64,000 nt of DNA, from positions 1-64,000 of the forward strand of contig NZ_QGGV01000007.1 of the NCBI RefSeq assembly GCF_003148765.1, given 5' to 3'. Both the position numbers and the translations under genes were made by a program. This DNA comes from Silicimonas algicola (GTDB lineage Bacteria; Pseudomonadota; Alphaproteobacteria; Rhodobacterales; Rhodobacteraceae). Below, piece after piece: positions 43,635 to 53,176 of this stretch; within the stretch, counting starts at the first letter, position 1; each line of letters starts with the position of its first letter. Under the pieces are notes generated by a model, which did not search any database, was not told where the DNA came from, and saw only the letters and a program-made list of their open reading frames with translations.

Positions 43635-45299
43635 ATGCCGACGACCAGAGATCAGACCGACGTCCTGCTTCAACCAGGCACGACATGCTGGCGCGTGGCG
43701 CGCGCCAGCCGTGCCGCTCTGATCGTCGACGCGGCCGCCTATTTTCAGCACCTGCGTGCGGCGCTGACCCGTGCCGAGCGCGCAGTCTACCTGATCGGCT
43801 GGGATTTCGACCTTCGCATCGAAATGCTGCCCGGCCAGAGCGACGACGACGGCAATGGGCCTGACGGCTGGCCCAACAAGCTGGGCGAGTTCCTCAAGGC
43901 GGTGGTGGACCAACGGCCTGGGCTGCGCCTGCACATCCTCAAGTGGGACGGCGCGATGCTGGCCGAGATCCGCACGCAGGCGTGGGAGACCCTGAGCCTG
44001 AAGCTGGCGTCCGACCGCATCCGCTTCGCGCTGGACAGCCACCACCCGGTGGGCGCCTGCCATCACCAGAAGATCGTCGTGATCGACGACCGCCTCGCCT
44101 TCTGCGGCGGGATCGACGTGACCACGGGGCGCTGGGACACGCGCAACCATACGCCCGACGACGAACGCCGGACCGACCCGAACGGCTCGCTGCACCAGCC
44201 CTGGCACGACGTCACCACCGCGCTCGAGGGCCCGGTTGCCCACGCCCTCGGCGATCTGGCGCGAACTCGCTGGCAGTCGGCCACGGACGAGGCGCTGCCT
44301 GCGCCGGAAGGCAGCGGCCCGATGCCTTGGCCGGACGATCTGGAACCTGACATCAGGGATGTCGAGATCGGCATCGCCCGCACCGAGCCGCGCTACCACG
44401 GCAGGCCGTTGGTGAACGAGATCGAGGAACTCTACCTCGCCGCGATCCGCGCCGCCCGGAACACGATCTATGTCGAGAGCCAGTATTTTGCTTCCGGCTC
44501 GCTCTGCGAGGCGATGGAGGCGCGACTGGCCGAGCCGGGCGGCCCGGAGATCGTGATCGTCAACCCGCAGGCGGCCCAAAGCTTCCTGGAGGACGAGGCG
44601 ATGCATTCCGTCCGCTCGCGGATGATCGAACGTCTGCGTGAGGCGGACGAGCGAGGCGGTGGCGGGCGCTTCTCCATTCTCTACCCGTCGAACGCGGGGG
44701 GCATTCCGATCTACGTTCACGCCAAGGTGTTCGTAATCGACGATCGGCTTCTGAAGATCGGATCAAGCAATATCGACAATCGCTCGATGGGTTTTGACAC
44801 GGAATGCGACATCGCGGTCGAGGCCACTTCCGAGGCGGAGCGCACCCTGATCCGCAGCTTCACACTCTCGCTGCTGGGCGAGCATCTGAATCTCGAACCG
44901 GACGAAGTCCAATCGGCGTGGCGGGAGCAAGGCTCGCTCATCAGCGCGATAGAAACGCTGCGGACGCCTGAGGGGCGGAGCCTCCATCCGATCGAGCCGC
45001 AGCCGCTCGACCCGCTTGAGCGGGTGCTGGCGGACAGCCGTATCCTTGATCCCCGGTATTGGCCGCAAAACCGCCCTCGTCCGAAGGAGCGCGCCAAGCA
45101 CGCTGTCAAACGTGCCATCGAACCCTATCACCTCGAAGCAGCCGGCCTCGGCACGATCCTTCTGGCGGCGGGGGCCGCAGCGCTAGGCATCTGGGTCGGG
45201 CGCCGGACGTTGAGGTCCCGACGACCTCCCCTCGCGGCGCCTGCCATCATCACGGATCGGTCCTCCCGTATATCGTGGTCGCGCAAGCCGCACCGTTGA
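43635..45299 (+). CDS. Phospholipase D-like (HKD) family protein with C-terminal membrane anchor
   Basis: The 554-residue protein has two HxK-x4-D motifs: HQKIVVIDD (His144, Lys146) followed by CGGID, and HAKVFVIDD (His362, Lys364) followed by GSSNIDNRS. Such a pair forms one active site for phosphodiester cleavage or transfer, as in phospholipase D and cardiolipin synthase. The C-terminus has a membrane helix (LGTILLAAGAAALGIWVGRR). The start is uncertain: ATG 43635 is the best in position but has a weak ribosome site, and the frame is open back to 43506. It probably acts on membrane phospholipids. Confidence 0.88.
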   Translation: MPTTRDQTDVLLQPGTTCWRVARASRAALIVDAAAYFQHLRAALTRAERAVYLIGWDFDLRIEMLPGQSDDDGNGPDGWPNKLGEFLKAVVDQRPGLRLHILKWDGAMLAEIRTQAWETLSLKLASDRIRFALDSHHPVGACHHQKIVVIDDRLAFCGGIDVTTGRWDTRNHTPDDERRTDPNGSLHQPWHDVTTALEGPVAHALGDLARTRWQSATDEALPAPEGSGPMPWPDDLEPDIRDVEIGIARTEPRYHGRPLVNEIEELYLAAIRAARNTIYVESQYFASGSLCEAMEARLAEPGGPEIVIVNPQAAQSFLEDEAMHSVRSRMIERLREADERGGGGRFSILYPSNAGGIPIYVHAKVFVIDDRLLKIGSSNIDNRSMGFDTECDIAVEATSEAERTLIRSFTLSLLGEHLNLEPDEVQSAWREQGSLISAIETLRTPEGRSLHPIEPQPLDPLERVLADSRILDPRYWPQNRPRPKERAKHAVKRAIEPYHLEAAGLGTILLAAGAAALGIWVGRRTLRSRRPPLAAPAIITDRSSRISWSRKPHR

Positions 45300-45487
45300 G
45301 TGTCCTTCGCGCGGCGTGGGTGGAGGCTAACGATAAGCTTCTGCACTGGGGTATCCGCGTGGGAATGGCAACTCCGGGCCCCCGAACTGATTGGGCCGCA
45401 ACGCTTTCTTTGCTGAATCGGGGGAGGCGACGAGGCTGCAATCCTTCATTTTCCGGGCATGAGCCGGGCACTTGTGTGGCTTTGACC

Positions 45488-47116
45488 TCAACCGTTCAGG
45501 ATCATATCGGCCGCCTTCTCCGCAATCATCACGACTGGTGACGCCGTATTACCCGAGACGATCTTCGGCATGATGGACGCGTCGACCACCCGCAACCCCT
45601 CGATGCCCCTCAAGCGCAGCGCGCTGTCCACAACCGCGGCTTCATCGGGGCCCATCCTGCAGGTCCCGACCGGATGGAAGATCGTGGTGGCAATGTCGCC
45701 AACAGCCTGTATCAGCTCTTCACGACTTGCGATTTCTGGTCCCGGCAAGACTTCCTGGGGCGTGTATGGCCTCAATGCCTTTGCGGTCATGATGCGCCGC
45801 GCCTGTCCGACAGAGGCGACGGCGACCTCTCTGTCCCTCTCTGCGGAGAGGTAGTTCAGGCGTATGTCGGGCTGCACATCGCTCTCGGCGGTCGTGATGT
45901 GACACGTTCCCGTACTTTCAGGCCTGAGATTGCAGACCGACACGGTGATAGCCGGAAAGGGGTGCAGCGGGTCTCCAAGCTTGTCGGTCGAAAGAGGCTG
46001 GACGTGGTACTCAAGATTGGGCGTCGCCTGCGTTTCGTCCGATCGGGTGAACATCCCGAACTGGCTGGGCGCCATCGAGAGGGGCCCCGAGCGGTTGAAG
46101 GCATATTGCACGGCCATCGCGGCCCGCCCCGCCCGGGAGTTGGCCAGTGTATTCAGCGTCGTTGCGTTGCTGACACGAAACACCGTCCGGATCTGGAGGT
46201 GATCCTGAAGGTTTTCCCCCACCCCGGGACTATCGTGCAGAACCTCTATGCCCAGGGGCGACAGCACGTCGCCGCGTCCGATCCCCGAGAGTTCGAGGAG
46301 CTTGGGCGAATTGATCGACCCTGCCGCGAGCAGCACCTCGCGCCGGGCCCGCGCCTCCATCGTGCGCCCGCGATGCCGGAACCGGACGCCCGACGCTCGC
46401 TTTCCGTCCAGGAGAAGGCGGTCGGTCACGGCGCCGGTCATCACGCGCAGGTTCGGCCGCTTCAGTGCCGGGCGCAAGAACCCGCGCACGGTGTTCCAGC
46501 GGAAACCTCCGGACTGGTTCACCTCGAAGAAGCCTGAACCCTCGTTGGAGCCGTCGTTGAAGTCCTCGCGCGGAAGGATGCCGAACTCGCGCGCGCCATC
46601 CTGCACCGCGTGGAGGATCGGCCATTTCAGGCGCTGCTTCTGGACCTTCCACTCGCCGCCGGTTCCGTGCAGCTCGCTCTTTCCTCCGTGGTGATCCTCG
46701 GACTTCAGGAAGTATGGCAACACGTCGTCCCAACCCCACCCGGCATTGCCCAGCTGCCGCCAGTGATCGTAGTCCGCCGCCTGCCCGCGCATGTAGATCA
46801 TCCCGTTAACGCTCGAACACCCGCCCAGAAGCTTTCCCCGCGGGTAGGCGAGACTGCGGCCGTTCAGTCCTGGCTCTGCGGCGGTCTTCATCATCCAATC
46901 GGTTCGCGGATTACCGATGCAGTACAGGTAACCCACCGGAACTTGCACCCAGTGGTAGCGATCGGACATGCCTGCCTCGAGCAGCAGCACGCGGATTGTC
47001 GGATCGGCGGTCAGGCGATTGGCCAGGACGCAGCCTGCGGTGCCCGCGCCCACGACGATGTAGTCGTAGTCTCCCTCAAGGCGGTCGGTCGAAGTCATGG
47101 CTGTCCCGTCTGTCAT
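45488..47116 (-). CDS. GMC family FAD-dependent oxidoreductase (choline-dehydrogenase-like)
   Basis: The 542-residue flavoenzyme has the N-terminal dinucleotide motif YIVVGAGTAGCVLANRL, the GMC signatures YPRGKLLGGCSSVNGMIYMR and LAAGSINSPKLLELSGIG. The C-terminal HPVGTCRMG and GNTASPVVMIAEKAADMIL carry the catalytic histidine region. Family members oxidise primary alcohols, polyols or sugars. The ATG at 47116 overlaps the kinase stop by four bases, so it is the last gene of the nine-gene operon. It may oxidise the free polyol or a side product before phosphorylation. Confidence 0.93.
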   Translation of the reverse strand: MTDGTAMTSTDRLEGDYDYIVVGAGTAGCVLANRLTADPTIRVLLLEAGMSDRYHWVQVPVGYLYCIGNPRTDWMMKTAAEPGLNGRSLAYPRGKLLGGCSSVNGMIYMRGQAADYDHWRQLGNAGWGWDDVLPYFLKSEDHHGGKSELHGTGGEWKVQKQRLKWPILHAVQDGAREFGILPREDFNDGSNEGSGFFEVNQSGGFRWNTVRGFLRPALKRPNLRVMTGAVTDRLLLDGKRASGVRFRHRGRTMEARARREVLLAAGSINSPKLLELSGIGRGDVLSPLGIEVLHDSPGVGENLQDHLQIRTVFRVSNATTLNTLANSRAGRAAMAVQYAFNRSGPLSMAPSQFGMFTRSDETQATPNLEYHVQPLSTDKLGDPLHPFPAITVSVCNLRPESTGTCHITTAESDVQPDIRLNYLSAERDREVAVASVGQARRIMTAKALRPYTPQEVLPGPEIASREELIQAVGDIATTIFHPVGTCRMGPDEAAVVDSALRLRGIEGLRVVDASIMPKIVSGNTASPVVMIAEKAADMILNG

Positions 47117-48615
47117 TTCGAAAGACGCGCAAAAAACTCCCGCATCCGTTCGGTCAGGTCCAGATACGCATGATACCTTTCGTTGTAATGTGTTTTCATC
47201 TCAGGGTCGGGAGCAAGCTCCGCCCTTGTACGCGTCATCCGGTCGATCCCCTCCTCATAACCGGATACCTCGCCCACCGCGATGGCAACACCGATCGCGG
47301 CGCCGAGCGCGCCGGTCTCGGAGGCCTCGGCTACCCTGATCGTGACACCGAGGCCGTCGGCAAACATCTGCGGCCAATGAGGACTGCGCGAGCCGCCGCC
47401 CGAAAGAACGGCCCGATCGAAGGACAATCCGGCTTTTTCTAGGACACCGACATGGCGGCGGTGCTCGAACATGACGCCTTCGAAGAGGGCGCGGAGTACA
47501 TGACCTTCCCCATGCCAGCCGGCCATTCCGACAAGACCTGCGCGATACGACGCGCCCTGCCCGGAGCCATAGAGAAATGGTAGGAAGAACGGATCGTCGG
47601 ATTTGGGCGAGACCTGCGACAGGCGGGCATTCACGAAACCGAACGGATCCTCGTGATGCGCGCCGCGCTCGACGAATTCGCGCACATACCACTCGAGGTT
47701 TGCCGCCGACGTGGCGCTGTTGTCCATGTTCACAAAGCGGCCTGGCGCAAAGGCGGAGACCATGAAAACCGACGGATCCACGACGGGCATCTCCGAGAAG
47801 ACCTGATTGATGCTCCAGCTTCCGGCGATGATTGAGGCTTCGCCGGGTCTGACCACACCAGAGCCCATGGCGCTTGAAACGACGTCGAAATAGCCGCCGA
47901 TCACTGGCGTGCCCTCGGCCAGTCCCGTTGCCTCCGCCGCCGCGCGCGTGACTCTCCCGGCGATCTCGCAGGGCTCTATCAGGCGAGGAAACTTCTCCCT
48001 CGCGTCCTCGATGCCGTAGAGCGCGAAAAGAGTGTCGTCATAGGTGCATTCGGGCATCCGCAGGAGACCCGCGCCTGACATGTCCGAAATCTCGCTGACG
48101 CGCTCTCCGGTCAGCCTGTACGTGATGAAATCCTTGCAGAAGAGGACAGTGTCGGCTGCCTCGTAAAGCGCCGGGCGGTGCTGCCTGACCCACGCGAGAA
48201 GCGTCGGGGTCTGTGAGGGCCAGGGCCTCTGCAGACAGATCGAATGAAGTGCGTCGCCATTTTTCGCCGACAGTTCTGCTGCAAGAGCGGCAGCACGCGC
48301 GTCCAGCGACTGGATGCCGGTAAGGGGCGCGCCGGCGCGGTCCAAGAGGTAGAGACCGTTTCCGTGCCCGGCACAGCCTATCCCCGCGATGTCCTCCGGC
48401 GCGACACCCGCAGAGGCCACACAGCCTGCAATGGCCGTCCGCGCATTCGCCCAGAGCTCGTTCAGGTCGCGCTCAACATGGCCAGGCTCCGGCGTCGACG
48501 ATTGCCCGTCCAGCGCGTGCACGGCGATCTGACGGCCATCGCTGTCGAAGAGCACCGCCTTGATGACGGTATTGCCGGCATCGAGGCCGAGGAAATAGCG
48601 GGACGGATCAGGCAC
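47113..48615 (-). CDS. FGGY family carbohydrate kinase, LyxK-like
   Basis: The 500-residue kinase has the N-terminal phosphate motif FLGLDAGNTVIKAV, then GHVERDLNELWANART, GTPVIGGYFDVVSSAMGSG, PFFLPFLYGSGQGASYR and LSGGGSRSPHWPQMFADGLG. The layout and the last motifs are close to L-xylulose/3-keto-L-gulonate kinase (LyxK) and erythritol kinases. GTG 48615 is chosen because GGGAGG lies nine bases before it and it overlaps the aldolase stop by eight bases. It should phosphorylate the imported sugar or polyol or its keto form. The substrate is not fixed. Confidence 0.92.
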   Translation of the reverse strand: MPDPSRYFLGLDAGNTVIKAVLFDSDGRQIAVHALDGQSSTPEPGHVERDLNELWANARTAIAGCVASAGVAPEDIAGIGCAGHGNGLYLLDRAGAPLTGIQSLDARAAALAAELSAKNGDALHSICLQRPWPSQTPTLLAWVRQHRPALYEAADTVLFCKDFITYRLTGERVSEISDMSGAGLLRMPECTYDDTLFALYGIEDAREKFPRLIEPCEIAGRVTRAAAEATGLAEGTPVIGGYFDVVSSAMGSGVVRPGEASIIAGSWSINQVFSEMPVVDPSVFMVSAFAPGRFVNMDNSATSAANLEWYVREFVERGAHHEDPFGFVNARLSQVSPKSDDPFFLPFLYGSGQGASYRAGLVGMAGWHGEGHVLRALFEGVMFEHRRHVGVLEKAGLSFDRAVLSGGGSRSPHWPQMFADGLGVTIRVAEASETGALGAAIGVAIAVGEVSGYEEGIDRMTRTRAELAPDPEMKTHYNERYHAYLDLTERMREFFARLSK

Positions 48616-49450
48616 GGCTGTAAACCTCCCAGGCCGCCTCGCCGTCGGCGCCGTCATGGATGATGGCCTTGAGCGCCGCGACCACCGCACTCGGCTTGTC
48701 GTGCTGATAGATATTCCGTCCGTAGACCATGCCCCTGGCACCCTGCGCGAAGATCTTCGCGGATTTCTCCAGAACGGTCCTCAGGTCCTCCTTGCCGCCA
48801 CCCCGCACCAGAACCGGCACGCGGGCAGCCTCGATGACCCGGTGAAAGTCCTCCGGGTTCTCGGTCGGGTCGGCCTTGATGATATCGGCCCCCATCTCGG
48901 ATGTCAGCCGGACCAGCGTCACGATCTTGTCAGCGTCGCCGTCCACCTGATACCCGCCGCGAACTTCGTTCGGGAGCATCACCAGCGGCTCGATCATCAG
49001 AGGCATCCCGTACTTGCGACAATCCTCTCGTACTCGGCTGATGTTCTCGATGCACTGGCGAAATAACTCAGGCTCGTCAGGCAGCATGAAGAGATTCACC
49101 ACGACGGCGGCGGCATCCATCTCCAGCGCGCCGAGGATCGGCTCGCCGTGGTTCTGAAGCTGGGACCACATCACACGATGACGCTGATCGTTGTAGGGGT
49201 TGCCCATGTCGATCCGCAGGACCAGCGCGGGCTTGTCCTTCTCGGGTCGGGATTGCAGCAGGTCCGCCTGACCGTAGGCGCACTGGATCGCATCAGGTCG
49301 CGCGCCGATCAGCGTGTTCATCACGGCGGGCATGTCTTCCAGACCGTTCATGAAGCTCGGCTCGTTGCAGACCCCGTGGTCGACGGCGACATCCAGGCAG
49401 CCTCCATTCGTGAACAGACGGTTCATTCGTGCCTTGGTGTTTACCCGCAT
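48608..49450 (-). CDS. Class I aldolase of the DhnA/DeoC/LacD family
   Basis: This 280-residue TIM-barrel protein has DVAVDHGVCNEPSFMNGLED near the start and ADIIKADPTENPEDF, in which the lysine is the candidate Schiff-base residue. VPVLVRGGGKEDLRTVLEKS and GARGMVYGRNIYQHD, the phosphate-binding end typical of DhnA/LsrF aldolases, follow. ATG 49450 comes two bases after the GlpD-like stop with GGAGG inside the previous gene. It probably cleaves a phosphorylated keto-sugar formed by the kinase and dehydrogenase, giving two- or three-carbon units. Confidence 0.9.
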   Translation of the reverse strand: MRVNTKARMNRLFTNGGCLDVAVDHGVCNEPSFMNGLEDMPAVMNTLIGARPDAIQCAYGQADLLQSRPEKDKPALVLRIDMGNPYNDQRHRVMWSQLQNHGEPILGALEMDAAAVVVNLFMLPDEPELFRQCIENISRVREDCRKYGMPLMIEPLVMLPNEVRGGYQVDGDADKIVTLVRLTSEMGADIIKADPTENPEDFHRVIEAARVPVLVRGGGKEDLRTVLEKSAKIFAQGARGMVYGRNIYQHDKPSAVVAALKAIIHDGADGEAAWEVYSRA

Positions 49451-49451
49451 T

Positions 49452-51191
49452 TCAGCCTCCATTCGTGTTGCGCATCGCCAGCATCTGGGGCGTCACGCCG
49501 TGATAGTCGTTGAGTTCTGCGAACAGTTCAGCCATCTCCGCGCCCGCCGCATCGCAGGAAAGGCTCCGCTCAGTCGCCAAGATCCGGGCGATGGCCTCGA
49601 TCAACTCGGTCGAGATGCTGCCGGCGATCGCGAGCGGGGTTCGCCTCAGCACGATGTCGGACAGCCGCACGACGAACTCGTGCCGGATCATCCAGCGGAT
49701 GTCGCCTTCGGTCAGGGAGCTTCCGGGCAGCGGAGGGGAATCCATTCCCGCCACCGCAACCTCCTCGGCCTTGGCGCCGAAGAGATCGAACAGCAGCGCG
49801 GCCCGGTCGGCGTCGATGCCGCGCGCCTCGACGATTCTGCCCACCAGAGCGAACGGATCGGAAGGAAAGCCCGCTCCTCCACCGATGGGCAGGTCGCGGG
49901 TTGATCGCGTCCGGCTCCGCTTCAGTTCAGACAGCACCGCGTCGGTCGCATCCTCCGCGAAAGCGCGGAATGTCGTCCATTTGCCCCCGATCATCGCGAA
50001 TTGCGGCACCCGTCCTTCTATCCTTCGCACTTCGTGGTCGCGCGAGATGCGCCCGGTGAAGCGGTGGTCGCTTCGTGGCAGGGGCCGGATGCCGCTGTAG
50101 CTGAAGACGACATCCTCCGGTCCGATTTCGATAGAGGGGAAGACCTGACGCAACGCGCCAAGAATGTAGTCGCACTCCTCCGGTTCGCAGCGCACCCGCC
50201 CTGCCCGGTCGACGCGAATGTCTGTCGCTCCCGCCAGCACTCTTCCGAGATAGGGAAAGACGATGCAGATGCGGCCATCCCCGTTCTCGAAATAGACCAT
50301 GTGTCCGTCGAGCGCGTCGAAAAGCCTGGCGTTATCCAGGATCAGGTGGGAGCCCTTTGTGCCGGCCACGAGACGCTGGCCGTCGCCGCCTCCCAACGCG
50401 CTCGCGGTGTCGTCGAGCCATGCTCCCGTGGCGTTCACGACGGTTCGGGGTTCGACCCGCAGACGTTCGTCCCCAGCAACGAGAGTGAAAGTGCCGTCTG
50501 ACACGATGACTTCGGCATAGTTGACGGCGACGGCGTCAGGTGCTGTGACCTCGGTGTCCCGCAGCATTTCGATGCAGAGGCGCTCGGGGTGCGAGATCCA
50601 TGCATCGCTGTAGATCGCAGCGCGTCGGGCAGCCGGCAGGAAGTCGGGCCAGCGGTCCCGCATCTCCCATGATGTGAGAAAGCGATGTCGCGGCAGAACC
50701 CGGCCCTTGCGGGTCACCCAGTCGTAGAGCTCGAGCCCAATCTTTATCGGCAGCGCCCCGCGTCTTGCCGGCTTCCGCGACGCGCCGAGGAAACTCGCAG
50801 CGCCGTTCCACAGGCCGGAGAGACAGGACGTGATCGGGATGACAGTGGGCAGTGGCCTGACCATATGCGGCGCCAGTTTCAGCAAGATGTCGCGTTCCCG
50901 AAGACTTTCGCGCACCAGCGTGAACTCGCCGTTTTCAAGATACCGCAACCCGCCATGGATCATCCGCGATGGCGCCGCGCTGCATCCCGAGGCAAAGTCG
51001 TTGCGCTCGACGAGAAGGACACGAAGTCCCTGCAGCGCCAGATCGCGGAATACGCCTATGCCATTGACGCCACCGCCAACGACGAGCGCGTCGAAGGCCC
51101 CGTCTTGGCGGATCTTGTTCAGCGCTCTGGTGCGTTGGTCAGGCATGTCTTTCCTGTTCGCCGGAACAGGGTCCGGCGGCATTGCGGTCAT
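49452..51191 (-). CDS. GlpD-family FAD-dependent polyol-phosphate dehydrogenase
   Basis: The 579-residue flavoprotein has the dinucleotide motif ALVVGGGVNGIGVFRDLALQ and then SRMIHGGLRYLENGEFTLVR and TVVNATGAWLDDTAS. GTKGSHLIL, SYSGIRPLPRSD and MIGGKWTTFRAFAEDA are the standard GlpD blocks. A C-terminal helical domain is present. In an operon with a kinase and a SorC regulator it is more likely a dedicated polyol-phosphate dehydrogenase, as EryB is for erythritol, than the housekeeping glycerol-3-phosphate enzyme. The start could be 51191, 51182 or 51146. It probably feeds electrons to the quinone pool. Confidence 0.93.
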   Translation of the reverse strand: MTAMPPDPVPANRKDMPDQRTRALNKIRQDGAFDALVVGGGVNGIGVFRDLALQGLRVLLVERNDFASGCSAAPSRMIHGGLRYLENGEFTLVRESLRERDILLKLAPHMVRPLPTVIPITSCLSGLWNGAASFLGASRKPARRGALPIKIGLELYDWVTRKGRVLPRHRFLTSWEMRDRWPDFLPAARRAAIYSDAWISHPERLCIEMLRDTEVTAPDAVAVNYAEVIVSDGTFTLVAGDERLRVEPRTVVNATGAWLDDTASALGGGDGQRLVAGTKGSHLILDNARLFDALDGHMVYFENGDGRICIVFPYLGRVLAGATDIRVDRAGRVRCEPEECDYILGALRQVFPSIEIGPEDVVFSYSGIRPLPRSDHRFTGRISRDHEVRRIEGRVPQFAMIGGKWTTFRAFAEDATDAVLSELKRSRTRSTRDLPIGGGAGFPSDPFALVGRIVEARGIDADRAALLFDLFGAKAEEVAVAGMDSPPLPGSSLTEGDIRWMIRHEFVVRLSDIVLRRTPLAIAGSISTELIEAIARILATERSLSCDAAGAEMAELFAELNDYHGVTPQMLAMRNTNGG

Positions 51192-51206
51192 CCTCTTCGT
51201 CCCGGA

Positions 51207-52202
51207 TCAGGTATCGAGCCCGGTCAAATGCGTACGGGCCTGGGTTTCGATCTCGGTAATTTCTTCTGCAGACAGACGGATGCGACCGGCCGCGGCGTTC
51301 TCCTCGGCCTGCCGCCTGTCCCGCGCACCGCAGAGGGAGAAGGTGATCCCCGGCTGCTGAACCGTCCAGGCGATCACCACCTGCGCCAGCGTCGCGCCGT
51401 GGCGCTCGGCAACAGGTCCTATGGCCGCCATCAGCCGAGCCACCTTTTCTCGGTTGGAAAGCGAGAAGCGGGGATTGCCCTTGCGCAGGTCGTCGCCGGA
51501 GAACTCGCGCTCCGGTCCGATCTTGCCCGTCAGCAGGCCGAGACCAAGCGACGAATAACTCAGAACCGAGACGCCGTTCTGCCTGCACAGTGGCAGAATC
51601 TCGTTCTCCAGATCGCGTTTGATCATCGAGTACTCTTCCTGAACCGCGTCCAATTGACCGGCGGCAAGATAGGCACGCGCAATGTCCGTATCGGTGTTGC
51701 TAGCGCCGATGGACCGGATCTTTCCTGCATCCTTGAGGGCCTCGAGCGCCTCCATGGTTTCTTCGACCGGGGTGGTCGGGTCCTGCCAGTGGGTGATGTA
51801 GTGGTCGATACGGTCGGTGTTCAGCCGCCTCAGGCTCTGCTCCACCTCGTAGACGATCGACTCCTTGCCGAGGTAGCGGTGAACCGGCTTGCCGTCGTAG
51901 TCGAAGAAGTGGTTGCCCTTCTGCGTGTGCCAGACGATTCCGCACTTCGTGGCGAGCACCACCTTCTCGCGCCGGCCCTGAAGCGCCTTTCCGACAATGG
52001 TCTCGGACACGCCCTGCCCATAGGCCGGAGCGGTGTCGATCAGGGTGATACCCGCGTCGACCGCCGCCTGGATGGCCGCGATCGAGGTGGCCTCGTCGGT
52101 GCCGCCCCACATCCATCCGCCAATGGCCCAGGTGCCAAGACCGACTACCGAGGCCTCGATACCGGAATTCCCTATTTCTCGCGTCAGCATGTCATCCGGC
52201 AT
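51207..52202 (-). CDS. Aldo/keto reductase
   Basis: The 331-residue TIM-barrel NADPH enzyme has all catalytic residues: Asp56 and Tyr61 (LIDTAPAYGQG), Lys86 (ATKCG) and His137 (YITHWQD). SYSSLGLGLLTGKI near the cofactor site and QPGITFSLCGAR are typical of IolS-like members. ATG 52202 has AAGGGGA upstream and overlaps the SorC gene by 11 bases. In the operon it would interconvert a sugar and its polyol or reduce a keto-sugar. Confidence 0.93.
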   Translation of the reverse strand: MPDDMLTREIGNSGIEASVVGLGTWAIGGWMWGGTDEATSIAAIQAAVDAGITLIDTAPAYGQGVSETIVGKALQGRREKVVLATKCGIVWHTQKGNHFFDYDGKPVHRYLGKESIVYEVEQSLRRLNTDRIDHYITHWQDPTTPVEETMEALEALKDAGKIRSIGASNTDTDIARAYLAAGQLDAVQEEYSMIKRDLENEILPLCRQNGVSVLSYSSLGLGLLTGKIGPEREFSGDDLRKGNPRFSLSNREKVARLMAAIGPVAERHGATLAQVVIAWTVQQPGITFSLCGARDRRQAEENAAAGRIRLSAEEITEIETQARTHLTGLDT

Positions 52203-53172
52203 CCCCGGTCCCCTTCAGTTTGTTCAGCACCGTCAGCGCCGTATCCTCGTCGAGGATAAGCGAGTTGAGGAAACCACCGTTCAGCACGGACTGGATCGGC
52301 AAGGCTTTCTCCGGCCCGGCCGCCACGCCTATGACCCGTTTGCAATGCCTGAGGTCCTGTGGCGCAAGAGCGACGAGCCGCGAGTTCAACGCATAGTTCG
52401 CAATCGAGCCGTCGATATGAGTCAGATGCGCGAGAAACTCGCCGACGACTCCCATGGCCATCAGCATCTTCCGGTCCACTTCGGGCACCGGATAGAGGTC
52501 GTAGTAGCTCGATCCCTCCGGCTCGATCGATCCGATCCCGACAAGCGCAACCGAGGCTTGACGCGCGACGTCCAGAACCTCCCGGATCGACGCCACGCCC
52601 ATGAGCATGTCCCTTTGCATCCGGTTCTCGGCGAAAAGGGGGGCGTGCATCAGCAGAGGGGTGCCGCCAAGCCGCTCCGCCAGTTGAATGGCGAGGTGGT
52701 TCACGTCCGTGTGGTACTTGCCCTGTACGCCTCCGGTCAGGGGCACGACTGTCACATCCATCGCCCTCTCGGAGGCGACATTCTGGACGATGGCGCTGAC
52801 GGCTTTCCCTCCAGTAATCGCGATTACGTCGCCATCGCGCAGAGTGGAGACGAGTTCGTTCGCCGCCGCGCGCCCGACCCTGTTCAGCGTCGTCTCGGCG
52901 CTGCCGGAAACCGACGGCGTCACGACGGCGCCCTTTAGGCCGGTGACCTTCGTCAGCGCCGCTTCCAGTTCCAGAAGCGCCTGGAACGGGCTCTGGACGT
53001 CGATCCGGACCATGCCTTCTCGGCGGCCCTGCGTTATCAGCCGGTTCACCTTCGACGTCGAAAGGTTGAGCCGCTCTGCGATTTCGGACTGCTTCAGCCC
53101 CTCGATGAAATGGAGCACGAGAACGGCGTGAATCTGCCGGATCAGGTCGAAGTCCCTGCGTTCGTCCAACAT
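52192..53172 (-). CDS. SorC family sugar-binding transcriptional regulator
   Basis: The 326-residue protein has an N-terminal helix-turn-helix (IEGLKQSEIAERLNLSTSKV, then NRLITQGRREGMV) and the SorC/DeoR-like sugar-phosphate-binding domain. That domain has VIAITGGKAVSAIVQNV, VPLTGGVQG and ALVGIGSIEPEGSSYYD. EryD and DalR-type regulators share this layout. It is encoded inside the operon it presumably controls, between permease and reductase, and probably responds to a phosphorylated pathway intermediate. The inverted repeat at 56944-56968 is a candidate operator. Confidence 0.93.
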   Translation of the reverse strand: MLDERRDFDLIRQIHAVLVLHFIEGLKQSEIAERLNLSTSKVNRLITQGRREGMVRIDVQSPFQALLELEAALTKVTGLKGAVVTPSVSGSAETTLNRVGRAAANELVSTLRDGDVIAITGGKAVSAIVQNVASERAMDVTVVPLTGGVQGKYHTDVNHLAIQLAERLGGTPLLMHAPLFAENRMQRDMLMGVASIREVLDVARQASVALVGIGSIEPEGSSYYDLYPVPEVDRKMLMAMGVVGEFLAHLTHIDGSIANYALNSRLVALAPQDLRHCKRVIGVAAGPEKALPIQSVLNGGFLNSLILDEDTALTVLNKLKGTGDAG

Positions 53173-53176
53173 CGCG